Part shown: piece after piece, positions 1 to 8,011 of the stretch
Position numbering within the stretch: the stretch's first letter is position 1
Layout of the letters: every line of letters starts with the position of its first letter
Source of the DNA: Acidobacteriota bacterium
GTDB lineage: Bacteria; Acidobacteriota; Vicinamibacteria; Vicinamibacterales; UBA2999
Direction: 5' to 3'
Assembly: GCA_020851835.1 (NCBI GenBank)
Contig: JADZBZ010000296.1
Location: 1-11,335 of the forward strand
DNA length: 11,335 nt
Translations under genes and position numbers: made by a program
The notes under the pieces: model-generated
The model's database searches: none
What the model saw: only the letters and a program-made list of their open reading frames with translations
Told to the model about the DNA's origin: nothing

Positions 1-44
1 AGCCCGGGCGGAGCGAGGACGGTGTCGTCAGGCGGAGCAGTCAT
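1..44 (-). CDS. Possible start of a next gene running off the window (very weak)
   Basis: An ATG at 44-42 on the minus strand opens a frame that reads MTAPPDDTVLAPPG and reaches the window edge without a stop. It lies about 130 bases beyond the hairpin that follows the peptidase gene, where a new gene could begin. No Shine-Dalgarno sequence is visible and the frame is also open upstream of the ATG, as expected by chance at this GC content. Fourteen residues are too few to assign a family. Confidence 0.15.
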   Translation of the reverse strand, partial: MTAPPDDTVLAPPG

Positions 45-241
45 CGGCGGTAGGTGTCGGCGGGTTCGGCGAACAGGGTCGGCGGCATCGGAAGCCCGCC
101 CGTGGCAGGTGTCCCCGACTGGTGGTCGAAATGGTAGCAGGTTCCGGCGGCGTGGCGCCGTCAGGGAAGGACGGGGGAACGGCGCCAGGCCGTTCCCCCG
201 GTGTTTCTGCGACTAGACGCGGTGAGCCACGTGCACCGATG
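45..241. other. Intergenic stretch after the peptidase gene
   Basis: About 200 bases without a supportable gene. Apart from the perfect hairpin at 172-200 I see no repeat or RNA gene. The plus-strand open frames crossing it are arginine- and proline-rich and look like GC-driven chance frames. Confidence 0.5.
172..200 (-). terminator. Perfect GC-rich hairpin, probable transcription terminator of the peptidase gene
   Basis: Positions 172-182 (CGGGGGAACGG) are exactly complementary to 190-200 (CCGTTCCCCCG), giving an 11-bp stem with a 7-base loop at 183-189. It starts 41 bases past the peptidase stop codon in the direction of transcription. The minus-strand sequence beyond the stem is only weakly T-rich, so this is not a textbook intrinsic terminator. 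It may act as a bidirectional terminator or as a 3'-end stabiliser. The stem is directly seen; the role is inferred from position. Confidence 0.6.
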
Positions 242-3200
242 TCACGGGACGGTCACCACCTGCACGGGCGAGGCCGCGCTCGATCCGCACGGGTTGGTGG
301 CCACCACGCTCAGGTTGTACGTGCCCGGCCCCACCACGCCGCTCATCGAGCGGCCCGTCGTCGGGAAGCTCCCGGCGAAGGCGCCCGTGACGTTGAGGAC
401 GTAGCCGGTCGGCGCGACGCCACTCGTGGGAGCGTCCCACAACACGTAGACCGTGCTGCCGATCTTGTAGCCCACGAAGTTGGCCGGCGGCTGCGGCGCC
501 CCCGAGCACGCGTCCGGGAACGTCAACGACACCGTGTTGGACGACGGGCTGGCGCCACCGGCGTTGGTCGCCCGCAGGCTCAGGTTGTAACTGCCTCCGG
601 GCACCCCCGCGAAGCTGAAGCTGTCGGTCAGCCCCATCGGGATCGACGTCGCCAGCGACCCGGTCACGTCGAGCATCAGGCCGCTCGGCGGCCCGCCCGC
701 AAACGTGTTCTTCCACGCCAGCGCCAGCGACGAGCCGTCGACCATCCCCAGCAGACCCGACGGCGCCGAGGGCACCAGCGGCACATTCACGAGCAGCGGC
801 ACCTCGTTGGACGGTCCGCTCTTGTCGGCCCCCAGGGCTGCGTGCATCCGGATGAAGAACGATCCGGACGGCGCCGAGAACGTGAACACCGGCGCGTCGG
901 TCCCGGTCGGGATGCTCGCCAGCACCTCGCCCGGACTGAAGCCGCCTTCGAGGATGAACCCGCCGGGCCGCGGGCCAATGGACGGCACGTCCCAGCGCAG
1001 CGTCACCGTGGTGCCGACCACCGAGTCTACCCGCAGGTTGTAGGGCGCCTGCACCGTCGTCGGCCCCGACACCGTGATGCCGACAAAGGCCGGGGTGCTG
1101 GGCCCGTTGCCGTTGGAGGCGCGATACGAGAAGCCGTCCGCGCCGATGAACCCTCCGTTGGGCGTGTAGGTGAAGCTGCCGTCGGCATTGAGCGTCAGCG
1201 CGCCATTCGTGGGCCCGCTCCCGCTCACCACCTGGGCCGACATCGCGCCGCCGCCGTTGCTGTTGTCATTGGCGAGGACGCCTGGCGCCGCCACCATCAG
1301 CGCCGTGTTGAAGGCTCCCACGTACGCGTCGTCCACCGAGGTCGGCACCGGCCCGCCGCCGCCGCCGCAGACAACGGTCGAGAAGACGATGGTGTCGATG
1401 GACCAGCCGGTGCTCGAAACGCTACTGTCCGTGCCCATCCGCCACCGCAGCACGGCGCTCTGCCCGGAGGCCGCTGCCGGCAAGGTCACCACCGTGTCGA
1501 GGAAACTGGCGGCGTTGCCGGTCCAGGCCTGGCGCCCGCCGAGTGGGTTGCCGAAGCTGGAGGACAGGGTGCCGTTGTAGCCACCCGAGACGAACGAGCC
1601 GCCCGCCGTGATGATGTCCTGGAAGGCGCCGCCGCCAACGCTGATTTCAAGGACGCCGCCGTCGAAGGTGCTCTCGGTGTTGTAGAAGTTCCGGAACGTG
1701 AGCCGCGCCGCCGGCCCCGCGGGAATGCCAATGGACGGCGACAAGAGAACGTTGTCGCTGATCGCGGCGGGATTGGCCACGAATGCCTTGTTGGGCGCCG
1801 TGTCCGGGGCCGTGGTGTTGGTGGTCCATGGATTGGCGGCCCCTGTGACCGTGCTGGTCGACCAGCCGGCTGGCAGCGCCGGGGCGGCGACGCCGTCGAA
1901 GTTCTGGGTAGCGAACGGCGTCAACGTGCCCACGAACAGGTTGTAGACGAAGTTCCGGGTGGACGCGCTGCTCTCCTCGGCCTGCAGCGTCGCGTTGATG
2001 GTGGCGCCACACGCAACACTGGCCGTGAAGGTGAACGTCCGGCACACGGTCCCGGCCACGGGAATGGCGCCGTAGCCCTGCGCCGTAGAGGGTGACGTCA
2101 CGCCGCCGCCCGACTGCAGCGTGCCCGTGACGGCGCCGCTCATGCTGGAGCCGTTGTTGACGATGCAGAAGCTGACGCCCACCGTCTCACCCGGATCGAT
2201 GCGGCCGTTCGGGATGGACTCGGAGACAAGCGTCGCGGTGCCCGCGGCGATACCGGGCGCGTCGAACGCCTCGACCACCGTGAAGCCAGACACCACCTGG
2301 GCGCTGACGCCCATGCCGCGCACGGCAAAGCCCGCCCAGATGTCCGCGATGTCCGCGGCGAGGTTGCCACCGGCAACGGCCGCCGCGAGAATGGCGTCCC
2401 GTCCCTGGAGCAGGGTCGGGTTCACGGGGTCCAACTTCATGCCGTCGGTGACGAACTGGAGGAATCGCTGATTGCCCGTGGCGAAACCCAGGCGCGTGAT
2501 GAACCGCGCGCGCACCTCGAGGAGCGCCATGGACCACACCTCGCCAACGTTGTGCACCTCGTTCGCCGTGTTCCCGATGATGGGCGAACGCGCATAGGCC
2601 CCGTCGGTGGTGTTGATCTGCGCGGGATCGATGTCGGCGAAGGTCAGGGGGTTGTGCGGCCGGTTCATCGGGCCACCGACCGTGGACATCACGGCGTAGG
2701 GAAATCGCCGGATGCCGTAGTAGTAGTTGTCGGTGAAACCGCCCGACAGGAGGTTCGTGACCCACCCGCCAGTGGTGTAGACGCCATTGACATTCTCGGA
2801 CGCATCCGAGAGCAGCGCTCGCGCGTAGAAGTCGGACCAGCCTTCACCCATGCCACCGGACATCTGCGCGCTGAGGCCGCTGCCGTTGTTGTGCAGACGG
2901 TTGGACGTGCCGTGCGTCAACTCGTGCAGCAGCACGTCGTGGTCGATTCCCGATGTCCGATCCGGATTGGGCCCCGGGAAGATGTACATCTGCATGCGGC
3001 CAGAGGCCCCGTCGGCCGGCGTCAGGAAGTTCGCGTTGTTGGTGCCGGAGTAGTCCTGGCCTTCGGCTTTGACGGCGTCGTTCCCGACACCGCCGCGGCC
3101 GAAATTGTCGACCTGGAAGTTGCGCGCCGCTTCGGTGAAACCGAGCAGGTACAGGCTGTCGTGGTACCGGTTGGTCCAATAGAACATGTCCGTCACTTCG

Positions 3201-4492
3201 CCGCTGCGGTAGTTGGCCGTGGACGGCGCGTCGGTCTCCGGGTCGTAGGCGAAGTTGAACACGCGGCTGGTACCGGTGACCGTGGCCTCGATCCCATCGG
3301 GCGCGACGAGGTCGAGTCCGGCACGCACGCTGTTGCCGGCCGTCTCGTTGGCGCCATCCGTCATCCAGCCGAGATTGTTGAACGTGTTGGGCGCCTCGTT
3401 GCCAATCAGCGTGAAGGTCTGGCGCGGCACATAGGGGGCCTGGTAGCCGCCACCCGGCAACGCGGGCGACGGCGACTCCGGGGCCGGGCTGTCGCTCGGA
3501 TACACGCTGTAGCTGCCCGACTGTGTCTGGAAGTTCGTCAGGTTCTTGCGGAACAGGATCGTGCCCGTCTCGCCGTCTACCACGGTCAGGAACCCGTAGG
3601 GGTCGCCGATGATCTCGGTCGCCCACGCCAGCCGCGCCACCCCGTCGGTCAGCGGGAAGTACACCAGCCACGCCTTTGCATCGTCGGCCATGGTCGCGCG
3701 ATCGAAGGTCACGCGATTCGCGCTCTCCGAGGGCTGCTCCACCAGGATGCTCTCCGGCACGTCCCAGCCCACGTTGGCGGCCGAGATCGACACGGCCTGT
3801 GCCGCGCTCACCGACGGCACGCTCGCGAGCGCCGTGGCATCGATACCCGTCGCCAGCACGCCCGTCGTCCGCGCCAGCTCACCCTTGGCAGTGAACCCGC
3901 CGCGCAGCAGGCCCTGGAACACCGGGATGCCATTGAAGCGCTGCTCGAATTCAACCCAGCTCATGTTGCCAGCCGGGTTCGAGTAGTCGGCCACCACGTC
4001 GAGTTCGGCCACCTGCCCGGCCGACACGCCGTAGGCATCGGCATGCGCGGTCAGGAACTCGCGGAACGCGGCCACCCGTTCGTCCGAGGGCCCGGTGAGC
4101 ATGTCGGTTCCCGGCATGGCGCTCACGACCTCGGTGGCCTTGAGAGCGGGGTGGGCCTGGATGTCGACGCCCTTCACGGCGCTCTCGAGGGCCGCAATCC
4201 CGGCCACGCGAGCCATGGCCCGAGCCTCGACCGCGTCCGGCGCTGCGGCGAAGCGGGCCAGGTACTCGCGTGCCGACGCCTTGTCCTTGATGGTGGAGTC
4301 TTCTACCGTGCGGATGTCGAAGTTCGGATACGGATCGACCTCCAGCGCCAGGAGCGGCGACGAATTGCCCGATTGAGAAAAGGTTGCGGCCGTGGCCGCC
4401 ACGAGCACCGCCAAGGCCAGGACCGGCAGGAAGCGCGAGCGGCCTGGCAGGCGCGGGTGGAGATGGGGGGACGGATTGGGATGTGAAGACAC
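242..4492 (-). CDS. Secreted M36 (fungalysin) family zinc metallopeptidase with Ig-like and FN3-like C-terminal modules
   Basis: Predicted exported endopeptidase of 1416 residues. I chose the GTG at 4492 because GGAG lies 8 bases upstream, it is followed by a short arginine-containing n-region and a hydrophobic segment (about residues 21-37, a likely signal peptide), and earlier starts would overlap the lipoprotein gene. Residues 50-320 look like the inhibitory propeptide region. The M36 catalytic domain spans about 345-735: HELTH at 523-527 provides two zinc histidines and the catalytic Glu524, and GEGWSDF has the third ligand Glu550. NEVHNVGEVW at 644-653 is also typical of M36. Then follow an Ig-like CARDB-type region (about 744-855), a jelly-roll or choice-of-anchor-J-like domain (860-1042), a cadherin/Big-like domain with APGVLANDN (1053-1142), and three FN3-like repeats (about 1148-1237, 1242-1326, 1334-1416). 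No C-terminal sorting signal or membrane anchor is visible. The gene follows the lipoprotein gene by 22 bases and is probably cotranscribed with it. Family assignment is firm; substrate unknown. Confidence 0.93.
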   Translation of the reverse strand: MSSHPNPSPHLHPRLPGRSRFLPVLALAVLVAATAATFSQSGNSSPLLALEVDPYPNFDIRTVEDSTIKDKASAREYLARFAAAPDAVEARAMARVAGIAALESAVKGVDIQAHPALKATEVVSAMPGTDMLTGPSDERVAAFREFLTAHADAYGVSAGQVAELDVVADYSNPAGNMSWVEFEQRFNGIPVFQGLLRGGFTAKGELARTTGVLATGIDATALASVPSVSAAQAVSISAANVGWDVPESILVEQPSESANRVTFDRATMADDAKAWLVYFPLTDGVARLAWATEIIGDPYGFLTVVDGETGTILFRKNLTNFQTQSGSYSVYPSDSPAPESPSPALPGGGYQAPYVPRQTFTLIGNEAPNTFNNLGWMTDGANETAGNSVRAGLDLVAPDGIEATVTGTSRVFNFAYDPETDAPSTANYRSGEVTDMFYWTNRYHDSLYLLGFTEAARNFQVDNFGRGGVGNDAVKAEGQDYSGTNNANFLTPADGASGRMQMYIFPGPNPDRTSGIDHDVLLHELTHGTSNRLHNNGSGLSAQMSGGMGEGWSDFYARALLSDASENVNGVYTTGGWVTNLLSGGFTDNYYYGIRRFPYAVMSTVGGPMNRPHNPLTFADIDPAQINTTDGAYARSPIIGNTANEVHNVGEVWSMALLEVRARFITRLGFATGNQRFLQFVTDGMKLDPVNPTLLQGRDAILAAAVAGGNLAADIADIWAGFAVRGMGVSAQVVSGFTVVEAFDAPGIAAGTATLVSESIPNGRIDPGETVGVSFCIVNNGSSMSGAVTGTLQSGGGVTSPSTAQGYGAIPVAGTVCRTFTFTASVACGATINATLQAEESSASTRNFVYNLFVGTLTPFATQNFDGVAAPALPAGWSTSTVTGAANPWTTNTTAPDTAPNKAFVANPAAISDNVLLSPSIGIPAGPAARLTFRNFYNTESTFDGGVLEISVGGGAFQDIITAGGSFVSGGYNGTLSSSFGNPLGGRQAWTGNAASFLDTVVTLPAAASGQSAVLRWRMGTDSSVSSTGWSIDTIVFSTVVCGGGGGPVPTSVDDAYVGAFNTALMVAAPGVLANDNSNGGGAMSAQVVSGSGPTNGALTLNADGSFTYTPNGGFIGADGFSYRASNGNGPSTPAFVGITVSGPTTVQAPYNLRVDSVVGTTVTLRWDVPSIGPRPGGFILEGGFSPGEVLASIPTGTDAPVFTFSAPSGSFFIRMHAALGADKSGPSNEVPLLVNVPLVPSAPSGLLGMVDGSSLALAWKNTFAGGPPSGLMLDVTGSLATSIPMGLTDSFSFAGVPGGSYNLSLRATNAGGASPSSNTVSLTFPDACSGAPQPPANFVGYKIGSTVYVLWDAPTSGVAPTGYVLNVTGAFAGSFPTTGRSMSGVVGPGTYNLSVVATNPCGSSAASPVQVVTVP

Positions 4493-4500
4493 GGGATTTG

Positions 4501-4504
4501 CTCC
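4501..4504 (-). promoter_or_regulatory. Shine-Dalgarno GGAG deciding the GTG start of the M36 peptidase
   Basis: On the minus strand GGAG is followed by 8 bases and then GTG at 4492. No comparable site serves another start near the signal peptide, so it favours 4492 over the longer open frame reaching 4729. Confidence 0.6.
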
Positions 4505-4514
4505 GGTGGACAGG

Positions 4515-5024
4515 TTAGGGTTCGGCAACGGATAAGACAACGCGGTAGTCGGCGGCCTCGATGGGCCGGCCGGCGGTGGGATAGGGTTCGAGGCGGACCA
4601 GGCGCAGCCGCACGCCTGCGGCCGTGGCTTCCTGCGCGAGGCCGCCATTCGTGTGCAGGGAGGCCGACGCGGTCGCGCGATCGTCGCGCTCCACGGCCAG
4701 CTCCACCACCGCATCGCCTTCCCACACACAGTCCACGCCGGTCGGGCAGCGGGAATCGGTGGCGACGCGGGTGAAGGTGACCGCGACCGGCGGCACGCGC
4801 GCCCGCTCGCCGATGCGCAACTCGACGTCCGTGGGTGCGCCCGCGGTCATGGCCGCGCCCGTCTGGACGGCCGGCTCAGGGCCAACCACTCCGGCATTGG
4901 CACAGGCCGACAGGACGATGAGGGCGACAAAGGGAAGCAATCCGGGCTCTGAGCGACGAAGGGATCGGCAGCCAGCAGTGCTTGAGCCTATCTCAGTCCC
5001 GGCTATTGGCGCAAGAGCACGCAT
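4515..5024 (-). CDS. Putative small lipoprotein with CPxGVxCVWEG motif
   Basis: A 169-residue protein of unknown function. A hydrophobic stretch PFVALIVLSA ends in Cys41 with lipobox VLSAC, so cleavage and lipidation at Cys41 are predicted, giving an envelope-anchored mature protein of about 129 residues. The pre-lipobox part is unusually long at 40 residues, but no other in-frame ATG or GTG is available closer to the lipobox. The mature part is mostly beta-like and holds CPTGVDCVWEGDA at 93-105. A Cys93-Cys99 pair followed by Trp101 resembles a conserved motif I recall from uncharacterised bacterial lipoproteins, and the pair could form a disulfide. The start has no clear Shine-Dalgarno. It lies 22 bases upstream of the M36 peptidase gene, so a link to peptidase export, maturation or envelope retention is possible but only inferred. 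Confidence 0.75.
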   Translation of the reverse strand: MRALAPIAGTEIGSSTAGCRSLRRSEPGLLPFVALIVLSACANAGVVGPEPAVQTGAAMTAGAPTDVELRIGERARVPPVAVTFTRVATDSRCPTGVDCVWEGDAVVELAVERDDRATASASLHTNGGLAQEATAAGVRLRLVRLEPYPTAGRPIEAADYRVVLSVAEP

Positions 5025-5075
5025 GAGTCAGTTACAAGTCCATAATGTTCGTTACCATTCTCGACCAGATGGTGT
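5025..5075 (-). promoter_or_regulatory. AT-richer gap, possible promoter for the lipoprotein-peptidase pair
   Basis: The 51 bases before the lipoprotein ATG are about half or more A+T, clearly richer than the surroundings. A CATTAT hexamer (minus strand, 5047-5042) sits 17 bases before the ATG and could be a -10 element with a very short leader. No convincing -35 box is present. The rest of the 108-base gap (5076-5132) holds only an imperfect GC-rich stem-loop (about 5074-5109) that might end the upstream glycosyltransferase transcript. Confidence 0.3.
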
Positions 5076-5132
5076 CGTGCCGTCGGTCGGCGTTTCAGCG
5101 GCGCGACGCAGGAAACGGACGATTCCAGGGGC

Positions 5133-5975
5133 CTAGGTGCGCCGCACGAGCAGCCTCCAGGCAAACCGTCCCGCCAGAGCGGCGGCGACCACTGGGCTGA
5201 GCAGGCGGGCCAGCCACGACCCGTGCTTCCAGTAGTAGCGCAGTGCACTGGCATGAAAGGCCCAGAGCGACCGGATGGGCGCATGGCGGCTGGCGCGCCC
5301 GGTGAAGTGGGTGACCTCGACGACCGGGGCGTACAGCGTCTCCCACCCGGCGTCACGCGCGCGCCGGCAGAAGTCGGCGTCTTCCCAGTAGAGAAAGAAT
5401 GCTTCGTCCAAGCCCCCGAGCACGTCGAAGGTCTCGCGCCGGATGAGCATGAAGGCCCCGCTCACCCAGTCCACCGGCGCCACGCCGCCCGCCGGATCGG
5501 TGGTGAGGTTGTGCCGGGTCAGCGGGTTGCCCGGCGCGACGCGCGACAGCCACGACGTGCGCCCCCCGAGGCCCGTCGTCAGACCAGGAAAGCGGCGTGC
5601 GGAGGCTTGCACCGAGCCGTTCTCCTCGCGCACCAGACCGCCCACGACTCCCGCATGGGGATGGGCGTCGAGCGCGGACGCGAGCCGGGCCACGACCGGC
5701 GCGGTGACCTCGGAATCGGGGTTGAGCAGCAGGATCGGCCCGGGGTCGGCATGCCGCGCGGCGTCGTTCACCCCCGCCGCGAATCCTGGATTGTCGCGTC
5801 GCGGCTCGTACAGCACGGCGGAGAAGGCGGCGGCCAGGCGGCGGCCGCGGACCTCATCGGCCGCGTGGTCCACCAGCACGATGGGCGTGCCCGGCTCATG
5901 GCGGGCCAGCGACGCCAGGCAGCGCTCCAGTTCCTCGTACGCACGATAGCCGACGATGACGATGGTCGCGCTCAT
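5133..5975 (-). CDS. Family 2 glycosyltransferase, rhamnosyltransferase (WbbL-like) type
   Basis: A 280-residue inverting GT-A glycosyltransferase predicted to transfer a nucleotide-activated sugar to a glycan acceptor at the inner face of the cytoplasmic membrane. It opens with the GT2 strand SATIVIVGYRAYEELERCLASL. NPGFAAGVN at 62-70 and LLLNPDSEV at 82-90 form the nucleotide/metal-binding region, Asp87 standing for the DxD motif. VSGAFMLIRRETFDVLGGLDEAFFLYWEDADFC (171-203) contains the ED acceptor-side acidic pair Glu198-Asp199. This pattern is typical of dTDP-rhamnosyltransferases of the WbbL/RfbF group. A weakly hydrophobic C-terminus (about 255-275) may associate with the membrane. The ATG at 5975 overlaps the rmlD stop as ATGA, indicating translational coupling; the same frame stays open up to 7901, but the upstream part is non-coding shadow. 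The adjacent RmlD-like gene supports a deoxysugar donor, but the specificity is inferred. Confidence 0.88.
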   Translation of the reverse strand: MSATIVIVGYRAYEELERCLASLARHEPGTPIVLVDHAADEVRGRRLAAAFSAVLYEPRRDNPGFAAGVNDAARHADPGPILLLNPDSEVTAPVVARLASALDAHPHAGVVGGLVREENGSVQASARRFPGLTTGLGGRTSWLSRVAPGNPLTRHNLTTDPAGGVAPVDWVSGAFMLIRRETFDVLGGLDEAFFLYWEDADFCRRARDAGWETLYAPVVEVTHFTGRASRHAPIRSLWAFHASALRYYWKHGSWLARLLSPVVAAALAGRFAWRLLVRRT

Positions 5976-6832
5976 GCGGGCAGGCGCGACAGGTGGCGGT
6001 CGAGCGCATCCTCCCACGTGGGCATCGGCACGCCGGCCCGGGCGAGCTTCTCGTTCGAGAGCGCCGCGTATTGCGGCCTCGGGGCCTTCATGACGACGTC
6101 GGCGACCGACACCGGCGCGATGAGGGCGGGATCGAGCTCGAGCCGCCGGGCCACGGCCCGGCCCACGGCGTCCCACGTAGTGACGCCGCTGTTGGTGCCA
6201 TGGTACAGGCCGTACGGCGCCCGGCGGGCCATGAGCTGCCAGGTGGCCTCCGCCACGTCGTCCACGAAGCTGGGGGTGACGGTGCGATCGTGGAACAGGT
6301 TCATCGGCCCGCCCGCCCCCAACGACGCCACGATGCGGTCGATGGTGCTCCGGCGCAGGTGGCCGCCGAACAGGCTCTCCACTCTCAGCACGTAGTGCCG
6401 GGTGCAGTCGCGGGCGAGCCACTCGCCTACCAGCTTCGACTGTGCGTACACGCTTTGCGGCTCCGGCGCATCGTCTTCGGTCCAGACGCCGGGCTCGCGG
6501 CCGGCGAACACGAAGTCGGTGCTGTAGTGGAAGAAGGTGGCGCCGATAGTCTCGGCGGCACGGGCAAGGATGCCCACGGCCATGCCGTTCACCGCCAGCG
6601 CTTCTTCCTGCCGCTCCTCGGCGCCGTCCACATCGTTGAACGCCGCGCAGTTGACGATGGCGGCCGGCTGCCCGCCCGACAGCGTCCGCCTCACCGCTTC
6701 CGCATCGGTGACATCGACCTCGCCGCGCAGGAGGGCGTGCACGTGGGCGCCATCGGCGAAGCGCGCCACAATCGCCTGGCCCAGTTGCCCGCCGGCGCCG
6801 AACACCAGGACGGTGGGCTTGCTGGATGACAT
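5972..6832 (-). CDS. rmlD: dTDP-4-dehydrorhamnose reductase (RmlD-like, NAD(P)H-dependent SDR)
   Basis: A 286-residue extended short-chain dehydrogenase/reductase of normal RmlD length. The Rossmann motif GAGGQLG is at 12-18, followed by DVTDAEAVRR, NCAAFNDVDGAE (61-72, characteristic of RmlD), STDFVFAG at 104-111, and the catalytic YAQSK with Tyr129 and Lys133. RPQYAALSNEKL at 252-263 matches the C-terminal RmlD signature. RmlD reduces dTDP-4-keto-L-rhamnose to dTDP-L-rhamnose in the cytoplasm. No rmlA, rmlB or rmlC is in this window, so the precursor must come from elsewhere, and a related SDR reducing another TDP-4-keto sugar cannot be excluded. The gene follows wecE by 42 bases and overlaps the downstream glycosyltransferase by 4 bases. 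No strong Shine-Dalgarno is visible. Confidence 0.85.
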   Translation of the reverse strand: MSSSKPTVLVFGAGGQLGQAIVARFADGAHVHALLRGEVDVTDAEAVRRTLSGGQPAAIVNCAAFNDVDGAEERQEEALAVNGMAVGILARAAETIGATFFHYSTDFVFAGREPGVWTEDDAPEPQSVYAQSKLVGEWLARDCTRHYVLRVESLFGGHLRRSTIDRIVASLGAGGPMNLFHDRTVTPSFVDDVAEATWQLMARRAPYGLYHGTNSGVTTWDAVGRAVARRLELDPALIAPVSVADVVMKAPRPQYAALSNEKLARAGVPMPTWEDALDRHLSRLPA

Positions 6833-6874
6833 CGGGAATGGATCGTAACAGCCTTGGCGCGCGGGCTCGCCGCC

Positions 6875-8011
6875 CTACCCGGAGGTGGCGCCCGTCACCG
6901 CCTCGATCACCCGCGCCTGGTCGTCGTCTTCGAGCTGGAAGAAGAGCGGCAGCCGCACGAGCCGGTCGCACACCTCCTCGGTCACCGGGCACTGGCCGTC
7001 GCGGCCGCCGAGGCGGCGGCCCATGTCGGAGAGGTGCAGCGGCTGATAGTGGAACACCGCGAGGATCAGGCGCTGGCGCAGGTAGGCCAGCAGCGCCGTT
7101 CTGGCTTCGAGCGAGGGCATCAGCAGATAGAAGATGTGGGCGGGATGGGTGCAGTGATCGGGCACGACCGGCAGCCGGACGCCGGCCCCGGGCGCCCAGC
7201 TGGCCAGGTCCGCTGCGTACCGGCTCCACAGCTCGTGCCGCCGGCGCTGGATGCGCTCGTGCGACTCGATCTGCGCCAGCAGGTAGGCCGCGAGGATGTC
7301 GGAGGGCAGGTAGCTGGAGCCGATGTCGCACCACGTGTACTTGTCCACCTGGCCACGGTAGAAGCGCGTGCGGTTGGTCCCCTTCTCGCGGATGATCTCC
7401 GCGCGGTCGGCGTAGCGCGCATCGTTGACCAGCAGCGCACCGCCTTCGCCGCACGACAGGTTCTTCGTGTCGTGGAAGCTGAGCGTCGAAAACAGGCCGA
7501 ACGTGCCGAGCGGCCGTCCCCGGTAGGTGCCGAAAAGACCGTGGGCATTGTCTTCGATCACCGGCACGCCGTGCCGCGCCGCAATGGCCATGATGGCGTC
7601 CATCTCGCAGCCAACGCCGGCGTAGTGCACCAGGAGGATGGCGCGGGTGCGCGGGGTGACGGCCGCCTCGATTTGCGTCTCGTCGAGGTTGAGGGTGTCG
7701 GGACGGATGTCGACGAACACCGGCCGCGCGCCGCGCAGGACGATGGCGTTGACGGTGGAGACGAAGGTGAAGGGCGGCACGATCACCTCGTCGCCCGCCT
7801 TCAGGTCGAGCAGCAGGGCGGCCATTTCGAGCGCGTGGGTGCAGGAGGTGGTGAGCAGCGCCTTGGGCGATCCGGTGAGCCGCTCGAGCCACTCGTGACA
7901 CGAGCGGGTGAAGGGACCGTCGCCGTGCAGCGGCCCGGCGGAGATGACCCGCGACACGTATTCGAGTTCCCGGCCGGTGACGGCGGCACGATTGAAGGGA
8001 ATGGGCTTCAC
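6875..8011 (-). CDS. wecE: TDP-4-amino-4,6-dideoxygalactose transaminase (WecE/RffA-type, DegT/DnrJ/EryC1 family)
   Basis: A 378-residue PLP-dependent sugar aminotransferase. WecE converts TDP-4-keto-6-deoxyglucose plus glutamate to TDP-4-amino-4,6-dideoxygalactose (TDP-Fuc4N), used in enterobacterial common antigen and other glycans. Long stretches recall E. coli WecE from memory: SCTHALEMAALLLD (56-69), VFVDIRPDTLNLDET, HYAGVGCEMDAIMA (129-142), IIREKGTNRTRFYRGQVDKYTW (206-227), GSSYLPSD and the ending RLPLFF. SFHDTKN (178-184) contains the PLP lysine Lys183, and Asp154 in VIEDNAHG is the expected pyridine-nitrogen partner. The start is a GTG overlapping the smpB stop as GTGA, with a perfect AAGGAG 8 bases upstream. 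Related aminotransferases with other 4-keto substrates exist, but the similarity here favours WecE. Confidence 0.88.
   Translation of the reverse strand: MKPIPFNRAAVTGRELEYVSRVISAGPLHGDGPFTRSCHEWLERLTGSPKALLTTSCTHALEMAALLLDLKAGDEVIVPPFTFVSTVNAIVLRGARPVFVDIRPDTLNLDETQIEAAVTPRTRAILLVHYAGVGCEMDAIMAIAARHGVPVIEDNAHGLFGTYRGRPLGTFGLFSTLSFHDTKNLSCGEGGALLVNDARYADRAEIIREKGTNRTRFYRGQVDKYTWCDIGSSYLPSDILAAYLLAQIESHERIQRRRHELWSRYAADLASWAPGAGVRLPVVPDHCTHPAHIFYLLMPSLEARTALLAYLRQRLILAVFHYQPLHLSDMGRRLGGRDGQCPVTEEVCDRLVRLPLFFQLEDDDQARVIEAVTGATSG

Noticed and set aside
122..2095. Long plus-strand open frame of 657 codons opposite the peptidase gene
   Set aside because: Arg/Gly/Pro/His-rich composition with no domain; it is antisense to the recognisable Ig/FN3 part of the M36 peptidase and arises from high GC.
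2552..4486. Plus-strand open frame of 644 codons
   Set aside because: Antisense to the M36 catalytic and propeptide regions, with shadow-like composition and no motif.
4493..4729. N-terminal extension of the M36 peptidase to an ATG at 4729
   Set aside because: It would overlap the lipoprotein gene and bury the signal peptide; the GTG at 4492 has a ribosome binding site.
5976..7901. Upstream extension of the GT2 frame to a start at 7901
   Set aside because: That part overlaps rmlD and wecE in another frame and is Arg/Pro-rich; the glycosyltransferase homology begins at MSATIVIVGY.
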